Positions 24,968 to 34,271 of a stretch of 64,000 nt of DNA are shown in pieces (the first letter of the stretch is position 1; the number at the start of each line of letters is the position of its first letter). Origin of the DNA: Spirosoma endbachense (GTDB lineage: Bacteria; Bacteroidota; Bacteroidia; Cytophagales; Spirosomataceae); NCBI RefSeq assembly GCF_010233585.1, contig NZ_CP045997.1:6283512-6347511 (forward strand), read 5' to 3'. The translations under genes and the position numbers were made by a program. The notes beneath the pieces are model-generated. The model saw only the letters and a list, made by a program, of their open reading frames with translations. It did no database searches and was not told the DNA's origin.

Positions 24968-25801
24968 TCAATACGCTTTCAGACTCAAATCCAGGCTTTT
25001 TACCTGATGCGTCAGCGCTCCGGACGAGATAAAATCAACACCGGTTTCAGCGTACGCACGCAGGTTCGTTTCATCAATGCCTCCCGAGGCTTCGGTGATA
25101 AACCGGCCATTGATAAGCCTTACCATGTCGCGGATACCATCCGGCTCGAAGTTGTCTAATAGAATGATATCTACCTGTCCGACCCGTAACACTTCCTCCA
25201 CCTCAGCCTGATTGCGGGTTTCGATCTCGATTCGCAGTGTCCGGTCGGTTTCTTTCAGATAAGAAACGGCTTTCGTAATGGCCGCTTCAATACCCCCGGC
25301 GTAGTCAACGTGATTATCCTTGATCAGGATCATATCATACAAACCAAACCGATGATTCACAGCCCCACCAATTTTAGTTGCCATTTTTTCGCAGATACGA
25401 AAATTGGGCGTGGTTTTGCGGGTATCCAGCAACTTTGCCCGCGTTCCTTCGAGCAAATCGACTAGCTGACGTGTGTGCGTAGCAATGCCGCTCATACGCT
25501 GCATGCAGTTCAGCACTAACCGTTCGGCAGTCAGGATATTGCGGGCATTCCCGCTCACCGTCAAAACAATATCACCGGGTTTGATACTGGCTCCATCCTG
25601 CATCAGAACATCTACCTGAAAGGACGGATCGACTTCGGCGAAAATGGCCTGTGCTACTTCCACCCCTGCCAGAATACCCGCTTCTTTAACCAATAGCCGG
25701 GCGCGTTTCTGCGCATCAGCCGGAATTGTGGATAATGATGTATGGTCGCCATCGCCGACGTCTTCGGCGAGAGCCAGCTGGATAAATTCGTGCAAATTCA
25801 T
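24968..25801 (-). CDS. nadC: nicotinate-nucleotide pyrophosphorylase (carboxylating)
   Basis: This 277-residue enzyme converts quinolinate and PRPP to nicotinate mononucleotide in NAD biosynthesis. The N-terminal domain shows EDVGDGDHTSLSTIPAD. The barrel shows RMSGIATHTRQLVDLL, LLDTRKTTPNFRICEKMA with the PRPP/quinolinate-binding Arg and Lys, and VNHRFGLYDMILIKDNHVDYAGG. The C-terminal part shows VDIILLDNFEPDGIRDMV and EASGGIDETNLRAYAETGVDFISSG. All segments and the length are typical. No nadA or nadB is nearby. Confidence 0.97.
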   Translation of the reverse strand: MNLHEFIQLALAEDVGDGDHTSLSTIPADAQKRARLLVKEAGILAGVEVAQAIFAEVDPSFQVDVLMQDGASIKPGDIVLTVSGNARNILTAERLVLNCMQRMSGIATHTRQLVDLLEGTRAKLLDTRKTTPNFRICEKMATKIGGAVNHRFGLYDMILIKDNHVDYAGGIEAAITKAVSYLKETDRTLRIEIETRNQAEVEEVLRVGQVDIILLDNFEPDGIRDMVRLINGRFITEASGGIDETNLRAYAETGVDFISSGALTHQVKSLDLSLKAY

Positions 25802-26011
25802 GGGCGCAAGGTAACAAGATTATTTTTTCATCAGGATCGAAACCATGTCTTTTTCGCTGATTCCTGCGTGATGGTTTGCCTTTATGGGCCTTGAGTCATT
25901 ACTTATTTTGCCTTCACGTAGCTTCTATTCCTGGAAATACGGTTAATCCTGTCTAAACCACTTGCATAGTTCCGTAAATGGTACGAAATTTGTCATCCGC
26001 TAAGGAAATTT

Positions 26012-26398
26012 ATGAAGCAACCACGCGTCATACAACGTCTTTCGAGTCTTCTACTGGCTTCATTACTGCTATTCACGGCAGTTTGGGGACGTGGTGGGTT
26101 AGTCAATCACCAGACGTTAGCGACAACGAAAGCGGTTGCTCAAGCAAGCAAAGCGGGCAAAACGACTGATTCTCACTCGTCGGATGTCCAACTGAGCGCG
26201 GCCCAATTCGAAGCGGTCGTTACCCCAGCCATTACTTTAGATGGAGGCAGCCAGACTGCGTTTCTGCTTCCGGCTCCGACGCTCGTGATTTTATTGCTGT
26301 TGAGCGTTCCCCTGCTCCGGCATTTTACACTACCGCATTTCTATTTTTCTTACTTCAAATTCGTCTTTGGGCATCATATTGCCACAAATGCGCCCTAA
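26012..26398 (+). CDS. small hypothetical membrane protein
   Basis: This 128-residue protein has a hydrophobic N-terminus with signal-peptide character (SSLLLASLLLFTAVWGRG). A polar Ser/Gln/Lys-rich middle follows, then a second hydrophobic stretch LPAPTLVILLLLSVPLLRHF near residue 88-107 and an aromatic C-terminus. This looks like a two-segment membrane or exported protein. I do not recognise a family. It lies on its own about 150 bases before secDF on the same strand, and nothing shows whether they are co-transcribed. Confidence 0.55.
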   Translation: MKQPRVIQRLSSLLLASLLLFTAVWGRGGLVNHQTLATTKAVAQASKAGKTTDSHSSDVQLSAAQFEAVVTPAITLDGGSQTAFLLPAPTLVILLLLSVPLLRHFTLPHFYFSYFKFVFGHHIATNAP

Positions 26399-26551
26399 CG
26401 TACGTGCGGGCAGGTGTTTTTCCCCGACTGATCGTTCAGTTTTAGCTCGCACGTCTCTACTGTGTTTACTGGATTTCGTACCAGATAACATATTCTTTTT
26501 CATCTATCAGTACCACTTATCCTAATCACGGACACTAATCCGTGGAAATCA

Positions 26552-29500
26552 ATGCAAAACCGAACCGGAATACTCATTCTGACGGGCGTAATTGCAGCTA
26601 TCTGCGTTTACTTCCTGTCATTTACGTTTGTCTCGCGGGGCATCAAAGACGATGCTGAGGCTTACGCAACTAACAAGCAAGGTCAGGTCGACCGTTCTAA
26701 AAAGCAGCACTATCTTGATTCGCTCTGGAAAGAACCGGTCTATCTGGGTAGCACACTTCAGGAAGTTACCGAGCGGGAGCTTGGCCTTGGCCTTGACCTT
26801 CAGGGTGGTATGCACGTTGTGCTGGAAGTATCGCCTGCCGATATTCTACGCGGGCTGTCGGGAAACAATCGCGATCCGAAGTTCAATGAAGCGCTGAAAC
26901 TAGCGGCTGAAGATAAGAAGACAAGTAATACAAGCTTCGTAGACTTGTTTGCTGACAACTTCAAGAAGCTTGCTCCGGAAACCAAACTGGCGAGTGTTTT
27001 TGCGACGAGCGCAAACCGGAGCAAAATCAACTTCCAGTCGTCGGATTCGGAAGTGCGGAAATTACTGAATGATGAAGTGAATGGCGCTTTCGGGCGGGCA
27101 TTCCAGATCATCCAGGCGCGGGTCGATAAGTTTGGGGTAGCCAACCCAAACATTCAACGGTTACCCGGTTCGGGCCGGATTCAGATCGAACTACCGGGCG
27201 TTGATAACCCAGAGCGGATTCGTCGCCTGTTGACGGGTGCTGCCAAGCTCGAATTCACTGAAGTTTACCGCCTGAACGAACTGGCTCCCGCTATTGAAGG
27301 AATGGGCGCGTATCTGTTACGCGAAGAGGCCGCCCGTAAAGCAGCCATAAAAACAACCGCCACAACACCGGCTGCAGGAACAGCTGCCAAAGGAAATAGC
27401 CTCGAATCGCAATTGGCTCAGGGATCAAAGAAAGACTCGACGGCTAAAAGTGATACTGCAGCTGCGGCTGCTCAGGGTACCGCTCTTACCCAGTTGTTCC
27501 TGCCCGTTGGCCAGGATCAGCTAGGTGTTTACCTGAAAGATACAGCTCGTGCCAATGCCGTTCTGAATGCTCCTGAAGTACGCAGTTTGTTCCCTGCCGA
27601 CGCTATCTTCGCCTGGGATCGTAAGACCTTCAAAGCAACGGATGGCAAAGAAATTCTGCCTCTCTACTTCCTGAAAAAACCAGGAGGCCGCGCTCCGCTT
27701 GAAGGTGATGTTATTACTGATGCTGCTAACGATTACGATGATCGTGGCCGTCCGGAAGTGACGATGAACATGAACGCTGAGGGTGGTCGCAAATGGAAAA
27801 ACCTGACTGCCGCCAACGTTGGTCGGCCGGTAGCTATTCTGCTCGATAACCTGGTTTATACGGCGCCAAACGTGCAGAACGAGATCCCAAATGGTCGTTC
27901 GAGCATTTCCGGCAACTTCACCGTAGAAGAGACCAAAGACATGGCCAACGTGCTGAAAGCTGGTAAACTCCCTGCGCCAACCACAATCGTAGAAGAAAAT
28001 GTTGTGGGAGCGACGCTGGGTTCAGAAGCCGTAAGTGCCGGTGTGCTTTCGTCGATTGTCGGTATTCTGCTGGTACTGGGTTTTGTTGTGTTCTATTACA
28101 ACCGGGCCGGATTTATTGCTGATATAGCCCTGATCATTAACCTGTTCTTCCTGATGGGCGTAATGGCATCACTGGGTGCGGTATTAACCATGCCGGGTAT
28201 TGCGGGTATCGTACTGTCGATTGGTATGGCCGTAGATGCGAACGTACTTATTTTCGAACGTATCAAAGAAGAACTGGCGCTGGGTAAGGGTTTCAAACAG
28301 GCTGTTACGGATGGATTCCAGAATGCAATGTCGTCTATTATTGATTCGAACGTGACGACATTCCTGACCGGTATTGTCCTGTTCATTTTCGGTACAGGCC
28401 TAATCCTGGGTTTTGCGACAACGCTTCTTATCGGTATTCTGACCTCATTATTCGCGGCTATTTTCATCACCCGTATCATTCTGGAATATTACATACGGAA
28501 TGGACAAACGCTGACGTTTACGTCGTCGTGGGCAAAGAACCTGTTCAAAGATTCTAACTTCGATTTCGTTTCCCGTCGGAAACTGTACTACACGGTTTCA
28601 TCGGCTATCATTGCGGCAGGTATCATCTCCGTTATTTTCAAAGGATTCGGACTGGGTGTCGATTTCAAAGGTGGCCGGTCGTACGTCGTTCGCTTTGAGA
28701 AATCGGTAAGTACCGACGAAGTTCGTAACTCACTCGAAGGTATATTAGGCTCATCGCCCGAAGTTAAAACCTATGGTGGTACGGGTATTGGTGCCAATCA
28801 GGTAAAAGTAACGACACCGTATCTGGTTGATGATAATTCGCAGGGAGCCGACAAACGGGCTGAAGCCGCTATCTACAAAGGATTAAGTAGCCTGACCGGT
28901 AATCCGGCTCGTATCGAAAGCTCACAGAAAGTCGGGCCAACCATTGCGTACGATATTCTGACATCGGCCTTATGGTCTATCTTATTGGCCGTAGCGGTCG
29001 TCTTTATTTATATCCTGATCCGATTTAAGCGACTGGCGTTTGGCTATGGTGCTGTTGTTGCCATGTTCCACGATGTGCTTATCATTCTGGCTATCTTCTC
29101 GATCTTCAACGGCCTATTGCCTTTCTCGCTCGATGTCGACCAGGCATTTGTGGGTGCGTTGCTGACGATTATGGGGTACTCCATGAACGATACCGTTGTT
29201 GTATTCGACCGGGTTCGTGAATACCTCAGTGAAAACCGGGGCAAAAAAGAAAGCATTCCGACCATTATCAACAACGCGCTGAACAGCACATTGAGTCGCA
29301 CGGCCGTAACTGGTTTCTCAACGATTCTGGTATTGCTGGTACTCTTCATCTTTGGCGGAGAAACCATTCGTGGTTTTTCGTTCGCCATGCTGATTGGTGT
29401 CATTGTCGGTACCTACTCATCGCTGTTTGTAGCAACCCCGATTGTGGTTGATGCGCTGAGCCGTGATCAGGAGAAAGATAACGGAACACCGACCGCCACG

Positions 29501-29632
29501 ATTGAAAAGAAAACCGGATTCGACGCCATTCCATCTGACTTTACGAGTGTAGCACCTGCCACGCCCGAAGAGTTTACGGCGAAAAAAGAGAAGAAGGTAA
29601 AAACACCCCTGATTCGTCCATCGCAATCATAA
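26552..29632 (+). CDS. secDF: protein translocase subunit SecDF (fused)
   Basis: This 1026-residue membrane protein is a single-chain SecD-SecF that uses the proton gradient to help pull proteins across the inner membrane through SecYEG. The SecD part has a first membrane helix, then the P1 periplasmic domain (GLGLDLQGGMHVVLEVSP at about 75-92, FQIIQARVDKFGVANPNIQ) and a five-helix block with IVGILLVLGFVVFYYNRAG and SIGMAVDANVLIFERIKEEL. The SecF part begins near residue 670 (FDFVSRRKLYYTVSSAIIAAG, GVDFKGGRSYVV) and ends with GYSMNDTVVVFDRVREYL and SRTAVTGFST. A low-complexity Ala/Lys/Ser insert in P1 at about 265-310 is common in Bacteroidota. Confidence 0.97.
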   Translation: MQNRTGILILTGVIAAICVYFLSFTFVSRGIKDDAEAYATNKQGQVDRSKKQHYLDSLWKEPVYLGSTLQEVTERELGLGLDLQGGMHVVLEVSPADILRGLSGNNRDPKFNEALKLAAEDKKTSNTSFVDLFADNFKKLAPETKLASVFATSANRSKINFQSSDSEVRKLLNDEVNGAFGRAFQIIQARVDKFGVANPNIQRLPGSGRIQIELPGVDNPERIRRLLTGAAKLEFTEVYRLNELAPAIEGMGAYLLREEAARKAAIKTTATTPAAGTAAKGNSLESQLAQGSKKDSTAKSDTAAAAAQGTALTQLFLPVGQDQLGVYLKDTARANAVLNAPEVRSLFPADAIFAWDRKTFKATDGKEILPLYFLKKPGGRAPLEGDVITDAANDYDDRGRPEVTMNMNAEGGRKWKNLTAANVGRPVAILLDNLVYTAPNVQNEIPNGRSSISGNFTVEETKDMANVLKAGKLPAPTTIVEENVVGATLGSEAVSAGVLSSIVGILLVLGFVVFYYNRAGFIADIALIINLFFLMGVMASLGAVLTMPGIAGIVLSIGMAVDANVLIFERIKEELALGKGFKQAVTDGFQNAMSSIIDSNVTTFLTGIVLFIFGTGLILGFATTLLIGILTSLFAAIFITRIILEYYIRNGQTLTFTSSWAKNLFKDSNFDFVSRRKLYYTVSSAIIAAGIISVIFKGFGLGVDFKGGRSYVVRFEKSVSTDEVRNSLEGILGSSPEVKTYGGTGIGANQVKVTTPYLVDDNSQGADKRAEAAIYKGLSSLTGNPARIESSQKVGPTIAYDILTSALWSILLAVAVVFIYILIRFKRLAFGYGAVVAMFHDVLIILAIFSIFNGLLPFSLDVDQAFVGALLTIMGYSMNDTVVVFDRVREYLSENRGKKESIPTIINNALNSTLSRTAVTGFSTILVLLVLFIFGGETIRGFSFAMLIGVIVGTYSSLFVATPIVVDALSRDQEKDNGTPTATIEKKTGFDAIPSDFTSVAPATPEEFTAKKEKKVKTPLIRPSQS

Positions 29633-29643
29633 GGTAGAGCGTG

Positions 29644-29710
29644 AAGCGTAAAAGAGTGGAAGAGCGGAACAATCCAATAGATTTTTTCACTCTTCCACTC
29701 TTTTACGCTT
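29644..29710. terminator. 21-bp perfect-arm hairpin after secDF
   Basis: Positions 29644-29664 and 29690-29710 form a perfect 21-bp inverted repeat, with a 25-base loop ending in a T6 run. The plus strand after it is T-rich (TTTATTTTTTG). The location 11 bases after the secDF stop fits a terminator. Confidence 0.7.
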
Positions 29711-29797
29711 TCACTCTTTATTTTTTGTATCTTTCCAGACGTTTTAACCCAAGAATATTTCTCTAAAAGACACAATCACCAAACTCTCTTTTCCTGC

Positions 29798-31297
29798 ATG
29801 GAAACCAAACTAAAACCAGTAGATACCAGTGTTTGGCGTAAGAAGCCCCTTGCGGCTTACGAAGCTGATATGAAAAAAAGTGAACTCAAACGTGTGTTAA
29901 CCCGCTGGGGGCTAACATCGCTTGGGATCGGAGCCGTTATTGGAGGTGGAATTTTTGTGCTCACTGGTATTGCTGCTCACGACTGGGCTGGTCCTGCTCT
30001 GGCGCTCTCGTTCGTATTGGCCGGAGTAGCCTGTACATTTGCAGCTCTTTGCTATGCAGAGTTTGCTTCAATTCTTCCGGTAGAAGGCTCTGCTTATGCC
30101 TATTCATATGGCACAGTGGGCGAGATTTTTGCCTGGCTTATTGGCTGGAACCTTATTCTGGAATATATGATGGGTGCCACGACAGTTGCCGTAAGCTGGT
30201 CCGGCTACTTTGAAAAGTTACTCCATTTGTTTGGCATAAATCCTCCTATCTATTTAATGAATGACCCGATTACGGCACAGGAAAAAGCCGAAAAACTGCG
30301 GGCTGCGGGTGAAATTATCCCCGATTTTTCATTCGCCGTAAACTTGCCTGCTTTCCTGATCGTACTTGTTGTGACCTATATTTTGGTACGGGGTATCAAA
30401 GAAGCTGCCAGCACAAACAACATCATCGTAATCGTAAAGGTGGTGGTCGTTATTTTCGTCATTATCGTAGGGGCATTTTATATCGATACCACCAACTGGA
30501 CACCATTTATTCCGCAACCAGTTATCGATAATTCAGGGCAGCAGCACTATGGCTTCAATGGCATTGTCACAGCGGCCAGTATTGTCTTCTTCGCTTATAT
30601 CGGGTTCGATGCCGTGTCGACTCAGGCGGGAGAGGCCATCAATCCGAAAAAAGACGTACCCTTCGCTATTCTTGCTTCGCTGATCATTTGCACAATACTG
30701 TACATTCTCGTTTCGCTTGTACTGACAGGCATGGTGCCCTTCAAAGATCTTGACCTGAAAGCTCCCGTAGCTCAGGCATTCGCAGATAAGGGTTTAACAT
30801 GGGCCGTTTATATCATCACAATTGCAGCCCTGGGCGGCCTTACTTCGGTAATGTTGGTGATGATGCTGGGACAAACCCGTATTTTCCTGGGCATGGCTAA
30901 AGATGGCCTGTTACCTAAAAACATGTTTGCCTCTATTCACCCAACCTTCAAAACGCCCTGGAAAAGCACAATCCTGGTCGGTCTGATCGTTGCAACGGTT
31001 GCTTCGCTGACACCAATCGATAAAGTCTCTGAGCTTTGTAGCTCCGGTACGCTGCTGGCTTTCGCTATGATTTGCGGAGCGGTCTGGCTGCTTCGGGTGC
31101 GTGAACCAAATCTGGAACGGCCCTATCGGACACCAGCTTTGCCTGTCATTGCCACGTTAGGTATCTGTGCCAATCTGTATCTGATGTACAATCTCCGGAC
31201 AGATACCAAAATATCATTTGTCATCTGGTGTACATTAGGCCTGATCGTTTATTTCACCTATAGCCGTCGGAATAGCCATCTGAATCAGCGGGACTAA
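29798..31297 (+). CDS. APC-family amino-acid permease
   Basis: This 499-residue integral membrane protein belongs to the amino acid-polyamine-organocation superfamily, close to the cationic amino-acid transporter group. The first helix carries LTSLGIGAVIGGGIFVLTG (residues 41-59), the unwound substrate-binding motif. FAALCYAEFASILPVEGSAYAYSY follows in helix 3, and helix 6 has VFFAYIGFDAVSTQAGEAINP. About 12-14 segments are visible. It likely imports amino acids with protons or exchanges them. It is the first gene after the secDF terminator and is followed by its own terminator, so it is a single-gene unit. Substrate specificity is not predictable. Confidence 0.93.
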   Translation: METKLKPVDTSVWRKKPLAAYEADMKKSELKRVLTRWGLTSLGIGAVIGGGIFVLTGIAAHDWAGPALALSFVLAGVACTFAALCYAEFASILPVEGSAYAYSYGTVGEIFAWLIGWNLILEYMMGATTVAVSWSGYFEKLLHLFGINPPIYLMNDPITAQEKAEKLRAAGEIIPDFSFAVNLPAFLIVLVVTYILVRGIKEAASTNNIIVIVKVVVVIFVIIVGAFYIDTTNWTPFIPQPVIDNSGQQHYGFNGIVTAASIVFFAYIGFDAVSTQAGEAINPKKDVPFAILASLIICTILYILVSLVLTGMVPFKDLDLKAPVAQAFADKGLTWAVYIITIAALGGLTSVMLVMMLGQTRIFLGMAKDGLLPKNMFASIHPTFKTPWKSTILVGLIVATVASLTPIDKVSELCSSGTLLAFAMICGAVWLLRVREPNLERPYRTPALPVIATLGICANLYLMYNLRTDTKISFVIWCTLGLIVYFTYSRRNSHLNQRD

Positions 31298-31324
31298 TTT
31301 CTTCGCGGTAAAACTCATTGACTG

Positions 31325-31359
31325 AAAAAGTCCCTTGGTAACGTACCGAGGGACTTTTT
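31325..31359 (+). terminator. intrinsic terminator after the permease gene
   Basis: AAAAAGTCCCT (31325-31335) pairs with AGGGACTTTTT (31349-31359), with GGT/ACC pairing further in and a T6 run. It is a textbook hairpin, 28 bases after the stop codon. Confidence 0.85.
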
Positions 31360-31396
31360 TCAATAGTCTATAGACTAAACATCTCATCAGGACGCG

Positions 31397-31404
31397 TACC
31401 TTTG
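31397..31404 (+). promoter_or_regulatory. -7 box TACCTTTG directly before tauE
   Basis: TACCTTTG ends only seven bases before the ATG at 31412, so transcription would start at or within a base or two of the start codon. The preceding gene ends in a strong terminator, so a promoter is needed here. No clear -33 TTG is visible. Confidence 0.5.
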
Positions 31405-31411
31405 CCCTGAA

Positions 31412-32215
31412 ATGAGTGGACAGGAGTTTATTGGATACGCATCTGCCTTGCTGGTTGGACTGGTTATCGGACTGGCAGGCGGTGGAGGTTCTATTCTGAC
31501 AGTACCAATCTTTGTATACGTATTCGGCATTCCAACGGTGCTGGCAACTACTTATTCGCTATTCGTAGTTGGAGCAACATCGCTGGTTGGATCACTTAAT
31601 CACATTTGGCAAAAAAAGGTCGATTTGCGTGTAACGGCCACATTTGCTCTGCCGTCGTTTGTCTCAATCTATCTAAGTCGTCGCTTTTTAGTCCCTGCCC
31701 TGCCCGATCCGCTATTTCAGTTCAATACCTTTGTATTGCCTAAAAGTGATGCCATTTTATACTTTTTCGCAACGGTAATGATTCTGGCAGCCCGTGCTAT
31801 GATCCAAAGCGCCCGGCCCGAACAGGGTGAAGCAGCCGACGGGAATCCGCGCTATGGGGCGCTGGCCCTCGATGGATTAGCTGTCGGTTTACTAACCGGA
31901 ACGATCGGTGCTGGGGGCGGTTTTCTGATTGTCCCGATGCTGGTCCTGATGGCAGGCTTACCTATTCATCGGGCAGTGGCAACCTCAGTGCTGATTATTG
32001 CTGTTAATTCATTTGTCGGGTTTATGGGTGATATTCATCATACCGACCTGGACTGGAATTTTCTACTACCATTTACGGGTTTATCCATCGTCGGGATTTT
32101 CGTCGGAATGTACTTAGCCCGTTTTGTTGCGCCCGACCGACTCAAAAAAGGTTTTGGTTGGTTCGTACTGTTGGTAGCCTGCTATATGATTCTGAAAGAA
32201 TTATCTACACTCTGA
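31412..32215 (+). CDS. sulfite exporter TauE/SafE family membrane protein
   Basis: This 267-residue protein has about eight membrane segments. It carries both halves of the TauE/SafE family signature: GLVIGLAGGGGSILTVPIFVYVFGIP near residue 16 and GLLTGTIGAGGGFLIVPMLVLMAGLP near 153. Family members export sulfite or sulfoacetate-type organosulfur anions. The gene is followed 31 bases later by an MBL-fold/rhodanese enzyme of persulfide metabolism. That pair, common in Bacteroidota, supports a sulfite or thiosulfate export role linked to sulfide oxidation. Confidence 0.93.
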   Translation: MSGQEFIGYASALLVGLVIGLAGGGGSILTVPIFVYVFGIPTVLATTYSLFVVGATSLVGSLNHIWQKKVDLRVTATFALPSFVSIYLSRRFLVPALPDPLFQFNTFVLPKSDAILYFFATVMILAARAMIQSARPEQGEAADGNPRYGALALDGLAVGLLTGTIGAGGGFLIVPMLVLMAGLPIHRAVATSVLIIAVNSFVGFMGDIHHTDLDWNFLLPFTGLSIVGIFVGMYLARFVAPDRLKKGFGWFVLLVACYMILKELSTL

Positions 32216-32246
32216 CTAGCCTCTAAGCCTGGATAAAATTGTGGCC

Positions 32247-33647
32247 ATGATTATTGAACAACTCTATACGGGCTGCCTGGCCCAGGGAGCCTATTATATC
32301 GAGAGCAATGGCGAAGCAGCCATTATTGACCCGCTTCGTGAAACCTCTCCTTACATTCGAAAAGCAGAAAAAGCGGGTGCGAAAATAACGTACGTTTTCG
32401 AAACCCACTTTCATGCTGATTTTGTGTCGGGTCATCTTGATCTGGCAAAAAAAACGGGGGCTACCATTGTGTATGGCCCTAATGCCAATACGAGCTATAA
32501 CGCTTATCATGCCAGGGATGGTGAAACATTTACGCTCGGTAACGTGCGTATCAAGGCACTTCACACCCCCGGCCATACGCCAGAATCGACAACCTATCTG
32601 CTTATCGATGAAGGAGGGAAAGACCATGCCATCTTCACGGGTGATACGTTATTCATTGGCGATGTGGGTCGGCCAGACCTCGCTATCAAAGGTGATTTAA
32701 GCGAACGAGACCTTGCAGGCATGCTTTACGACAGCCTGCAGACCAAGATCATACCTCTTGCCGACGATGTTATTGTTTATCCAGCTCATGGAGCCGGGTC
32801 GGCCTGCGGCAAGAATATGAGTAAGGAAACTACGGACTCCCTCGGCAACCAAAAACGATTCAATTACGCGCTTCGGGCTAAATCCAGAGATGAATTTATT
32901 GAACAGGTTCTCGATGGCCTGACAACGGCTCCGGCTTATTTTGCGGAGAATGCCCGGCTTAACAAAGAAGGTTACGAAAGCCTCGATCGAGTCCTCAAGC
33001 GTGGCAGTCATGCGCTTTCTGCCGATGCCTTTGAGGCAGCAGTCAATGAAACGGGAGCTTTGGTTCTTGATGTTCGCGACGCGGTTGACTTTGCGAAAGG
33101 CTTTATTCCCAATGCCATTAATATTGGTTTAAATGGGCAATTCGCCCCCTGGGTTGGCGCATTAATTCCGGATCTGATACAACCAATTGCGCTCGTAACA
33201 CCCGCAGGCCTGGAGCAGGAAACAATTCTCCGACTGGCTCGTGTAGGGTATGACCATTGCATTGGCTACCTCAACGGCGGATTTGATACCTGGAAAAATT
33301 CAGGAAAAGAAGTTGATTCGATCAACTCTATCTCAGCTGAAGCGTTTGCGGCTGAATGGCAGGCCAATCAAACACGTGTTGTAGACGTTCGAAAGCCAGG
33401 TGAGTTTACCAGTGAACATGTCAAAGATGCAGAAAACCTCCCTCTTGATAACCTGAATGACTACCTGGCTGAACTTAGTCGTGACCAGCCAGTCTACATT
33501 CATTGCGCTGGTGGTTATCGATCGATGGTAGCCAATTCTATCCTGAAAGCCCGCGGCTTTGATAATGTAGTTAATGTAGAAGGTGGTCTGGCTGCGATTA
33601 AAAAGACAAATGTGCCGGTTGTCAGTGAGCAACATGTCGTGAAGTAA
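32247..33647 (+). CDS. MBL-fold hydrolase with two rhodanese domains (persulfide dioxygenase type)
   Basis: This roughly 466-residue protein has an N-terminal metallo-beta-lactamase domain with the metal motif ETHFHADFVSGHLDL near residue 53. It continues with TPGHTPESTTYLL, FTGDTLFIGDVGRPDL and VYPAHGAGSACG. This is the persulfide dioxygenase (ETHE1/CstB) pattern, which oxidises glutathione or other persulfides to sulfite. Two rhodanese domains follow at about 260-360 and 365-460. The second has the active cysteine (YIHCAGGYRSMVA). The first lacks it at the equivalent loop (LVTPAGLEQET) and is probably structural. Start is the ATG at 32247. The upstream TauE exporter is its likely partner for sulfite removal. 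Confidence 0.9.
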   Translation: MIIEQLYTGCLAQGAYYIESNGEAAIIDPLRETSPYIRKAEKAGAKITYVFETHFHADFVSGHLDLAKKTGATIVYGPNANTSYNAYHARDGETFTLGNVRIKALHTPGHTPESTTYLLIDEGGKDHAIFTGDTLFIGDVGRPDLAIKGDLSERDLAGMLYDSLQTKIIPLADDVIVYPAHGAGSACGKNMSKETTDSLGNQKRFNYALRAKSRDEFIEQVLDGLTTAPAYFAENARLNKEGYESLDRVLKRGSHALSADAFEAAVNETGALVLDVRDAVDFAKGFIPNAINIGLNGQFAPWVGALIPDLIQPIALVTPAGLEQETILRLARVGYDHCIGYLNGGFDTWKNSGKEVDSINSISAEAFAAEWQANQTRVVDVRKPGEFTSEHVKDAENLPLDNLNDYLAELSRDQPVYIHCAGGYRSMVANSILKARGFDNVVNVEGGLAAIKKTNVPVVSEQHVVK

Positions 33648-33657
33648 TATAAAGAAA

Positions 33658-33729
33658 GATTTTGCGAAAGCCCGTGCCACGGTTTGCTTTCTCTTCATTA
33701 GCAACCGTGGCACGGGCTTTCGCAAAATC
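33658..33729. repeat. long hairpin repeat R1 with AACCGTGGCACG core
   Basis: Positions 33658-33684 and 33703-33729 are a perfect 27-bp inverted repeat with an 18-base loop. The right arm begins AACCGTGGCACGGG. The loop, read on the other strand (GCTAATGAAGAGAAAGCA), resembles that of R5. It lies just after the rhodanese gene stop. Confidence 0.8.
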
Positions 33730-33752
33730 CCTGATAAAGACACAATTCATCG

Positions 33753-33809
33753 AGTCCTTCTTTTCTGAAGCCGTGCCCATTGTCGACACGGCTTCAGAAA
33801 AGAAGGACT
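33753..33809. repeat. long hairpin repeat R2 (variant)
   Basis: Positions 33753-33775 and 33787-33809 form a perfect 23-bp inverted repeat with an 11-base loop. The top of the stem reads GAAGCCGTG, related to but different from the R1 core. It touches the stop of the minus-strand gene and may also serve as a terminator. Confidence 0.7.
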
Positions 33810-34168
33810 TATTTTGTCGGGTTATCGTCGATTCCCAATCGTGGTAAGGCCGGATTTAACACGCGGGCTACTACTTTAATGCGAAACACACGTGTTCCTG
33901 CTACATCAAAGTCGCAGCTGTAAAACTCCCGCTGCTTAATGCCCCTATAAACAGCGGTATAATTAATCCGGGGTGGCCAATTCGTAAGTGCCAGTTCAGC
34001 GGTAATGGCATCAACCGCTTTACGTAAATTCGAAAAGAAGATAACTTTCGACTCTCGCTGTCGAAGTGCGTTCAATGAGCCAACATGCTGAATGGTAACT
34101 TCGTAGATAATTCGTCCTGTCGGACGAATTCTAGGCTCTTTTTCCGCTTTTCGCTCCATCTCCTTCAT
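33809..34168 (-). CDS. hypothetical protein, 119 aa
   Basis: This 119-residue soluble protein has a charged N-terminus (MKEMERKAEKEPRIRPTGR) and alternating strand-helix patterns such as IIYEVTIQHVGSL and FFSNLRKAVDAITAELALT. Its C-terminal half is REFYSCDFDVAGTRVFRIKVVARVLNPALP. It is a plausible intact gene with its own ATG (34168 or 34156). I do not recognise the family and no motif is informative. Its stop codon coincides with the outer edge of hairpin R2, which probably ends its transcript. Confidence 0.5.
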   Translation of the reverse strand: MKEMERKAEKEPRIRPTGRIIYEVTIQHVGSLNALRQRESKVIFFSNLRKAVDAITAELALTNWPPRINYTAVYRGIKQREFYSCDFDVAGTRVFRIKVVARVLNPALPRLGIDDNPTK

Positions 34169-34271
34169 TAATACGAATATTTTGAAAAACTATTTACCTA
34201 TTTTTCATAGCTTAAACTAATTGCTATGCAAGGTCGTTACAACAACAACTACGCCAATACAGACGCTCGCC

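Noticed and set aside
33333..33847. Frames around R1 encoding similar peptides (VPRLLMKRKQTVAR-like)
   Set aside because: The same peptide arises at R3 because the repeats themselves are similar; this is repeat sequence, not a protein family.
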